Positions 62,717-64,000 of a DNA stretch of 64,000 bases are shown one piece after another. The notes beneath the pieces are model-generated. The model was given only the letters and a program-made list of their open reading frames with translations. It ran no database searches and was not told the DNA's origin. This DNA comes from Planctomyces sp. (GTDB lineage: Bacteria; Planctomycetota; Planctomycetia; Planctomycetales; Planctomycetaceae). Position 1 is the stretch's first letter; every line of letters starts with the position of its first letter. The stretch covers positions 79,333 to 143,332 of the forward strand of contig JAEUIH010000014.1 in NCBI GenBank assembly GCA_016795105.1. The letters run 5' to 3'. A program made the translations under genes and the position numbers.

Positions 62717-63139
62717 ATGGGAACTGAAGGCGGGCCGGCGTCCGGATATTTTGGGGCGGTGCGGCGAGGGTGGAGTTTGCGATGTCCGCGATGTGGACAA
62801 GGGAAGCTGTTTCGGGGACTTTTGCGGATGGAACCGAGATGTGGGGCGTGTGGATTTCAGTTTGAGCGTGGGCCAGGTTACTTTCTGGGTTCGACGTATA
62901 TCAACTACGGACTGACGGCCGGTTTTACGACTGTGACGTATGTTGTTTCGCACTTTGGCTTTGGCGTGAGCAACCGGGTATTAGTCCCGATTCTTTTCAC
63001 ATTTTGCGCGATTTTCCCTTTGGTTTTCTTTCGATATGCCCGATCACTGTGGCTGTCTCTCGACTGTTACTTTGACCGGACAGGAGCCGAGGAGGAGCTG
63101 TCAGGAGAGACGAGGGGCAGTCCTGAGGCGAAAGATTAA
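62717..63139 (+). CDS. DUF983 zinc-ribbon membrane protein
   Basis: 140 residues from ATG 62717 (GAGAGGGG 7 nt upstream; GTG 62660 is a longer alternative). The sequence opens with a zinc ribbon, LRCPRCGQGKLFRGLLRMEP then CGACGFQFERGPGYF, and two membrane helices. DUF983 is a widespread small membrane family with unknown role. It precedes the rRNA promoter, 32 nt before the -35. Confidence 0.8.
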   Translation: MGTEGGPASGYFGAVRRGWSLRCPRCGQGKLFRGLLRMEPRCGACGFQFERGPGYFLGSTYINYGLTAGFTTVTYVVSHFGFGVSNRVLVPILFTFCAIFPLVFFRYARSLWLSLDCYFDRTGAEEELSGETRGSPEAKD

Positions 63140-63745
63140 AAAACGTTTCAGGAATTCGAGTGGAGAGGGGTTGACACCCTTTTCGAGCTCGCTACACTTC
63201 CCCGCTCGCCAAACGGCTGCCACCAAGTGGTAGCGGGGGGCCAGACGGATTCAGCACAAGAATCACTGCTTGAGAGTGAATCTTAGGGCAGGTTGATTTC
63301 TTCGATGTTGGATAGCCGGTGGAGTCCGGGCTCTAGGAGTAAGCGAACTGCGTTCGCGCTTGTTTTTGACAAGTTCCTTCTGAGTTCTGGAATCAAGACG
63401 CGAGTTGGTTGCAATTTTTGATTAATGCTTTAAAGTACTGATCAGGTGTGCAGCCGATAAGTGAGTTCACCGAAAGGTGGCAAGACTTCGGTTCGGGAAA
63501 GTTGCCTGTGAGGGCAGTTTTCCCGAGTCGTGGGTGATGTCTGAGAGATCAGGCATGGTTGATGGCTCGTTGATCTTTGACAACATGGTTGAGAATGTGA
63601 GTCCTGTGAGTTTTTGGCTAACGAGATGCTGGTTGGCCATTCTTTGACCGGAATGGCAAACAGGTATCAGACCACAATTTTGTTTGTAATCGACAGGCTG
63701 AGGGGAAAGTGGCAACACGGATCTTGAGGTTTGTCGGTCAGGCAT
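63140..63745 (+). other. rRNA leader region between DUF983 and 16S
   Basis: About 600 nt contain the rRNA promoter and then a leader of about 540 nt. The leader shows no gene and no clear tRNA. Short leader motifs of the boxA type would be expected for NusB/NusE antitermination, but I could not identify one with certainty. Confidence 0.6.
63171..63198 (+). promoter_or_regulatory. Probable rRNA operon promoter
   Basis: TTGACA at 63171-63176 is a consensus -35; TACACT at 63193-63198 is a near-consensus -10, with a 16-nt spacer. The sequence after it is GC-rich (CCCCGCTCGCC). It lies about 550 nt upstream of the 16S start. Confidence 0.7.

Positions 63746-64000
<255 letters not shown>

Overview
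The window comes from a planctomycete chromosome. The strongest evidence is the right edge, where a 16S rRNA gene begins (about 63746 to the end) with a planctomycete-like 5' region. The protein content agrees: a 3,209-residue Ser/Thr kinase with TPRs, an ECF sigma/HEAT/glycine-rich secretin-like operon, a DUF5989-SxtJ pair, DUF1801/GyrI/DUF5990/DUF6398-type accessory genes, and TatC and NuoA proteins with enlarged loops. Gene order is loose, with short operons on both strands.

Layout. 1-2.2 kb: the end of a zinc-ribbon membrane protein, a small membrane protein and a secreted PQQ-type beta-propeller. 2.3-9.2 kb: a rightward metabolic block holding a beta-ketoacyl-ACP synthase, an ACP, a CrtI-like FAD oxidoreductase, then complex I genes nuoI, (DUF2203), nuoA, nuoC and nuoD. 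No nuoB is present. A strong terminator follows nuoD. 9.2-20.5 kb: an accessory region of small, probably acquired genes with clear decay: a broken AbiE-type toxin-antitoxin remnant, a GyrI-methyltransferase fusion that has lost its SAM-binding loop, a frameshifted DUF6398 gene and a frameshifted SDR gene. Intact neighbours include AraC, HTH, MarR, TfoX, DUF5990, cupin, ICMT-like, HAD and DoxX proteins and a QueG-like Fe-S protein. The MarR/Fe-S operon carries two matching palindromes that look like operators.

20.8-35.1 kb: mostly housekeeping genes: GYD protein, OYE flavoenzyme with a tiny DUF2256 gene, guanine-deaminase-like enzyme, DUF2293, branched-chain aminotransferase, TatC, glycosyltransferase, RecQ (apparently truncated), phospho-sugar mutase, coaE, rho, ribH and nusB. 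Four copies of a REP-like hairpin repeat sit only between convergent gene ends here. 35.2-51 kb: a large TPR protein, DUF2330 protein, polytopic membrane protein, SecDF-P1-like protein and the giant kinase, with two tail-to-tail coding overlaps.

51.2-63.1 kb: secreted HAF-type protein, a 3 x 40 bp tandem repeat, TerC, the ECF sigma/HEAT/secretin-like operon, HAD hydrolase, DUF5989, SxtJ-like protein, a two-domain esterase whose first domain lacks the nucleophile, a sugar-phosphate isomerase-like protein, a Nif3-like protein and DUF983. 63.2 kb to the end: rRNA promoter, a leader of about 540 nt and 16S rRNA.

All product names come from reading motifs in the translations; no database search was run.
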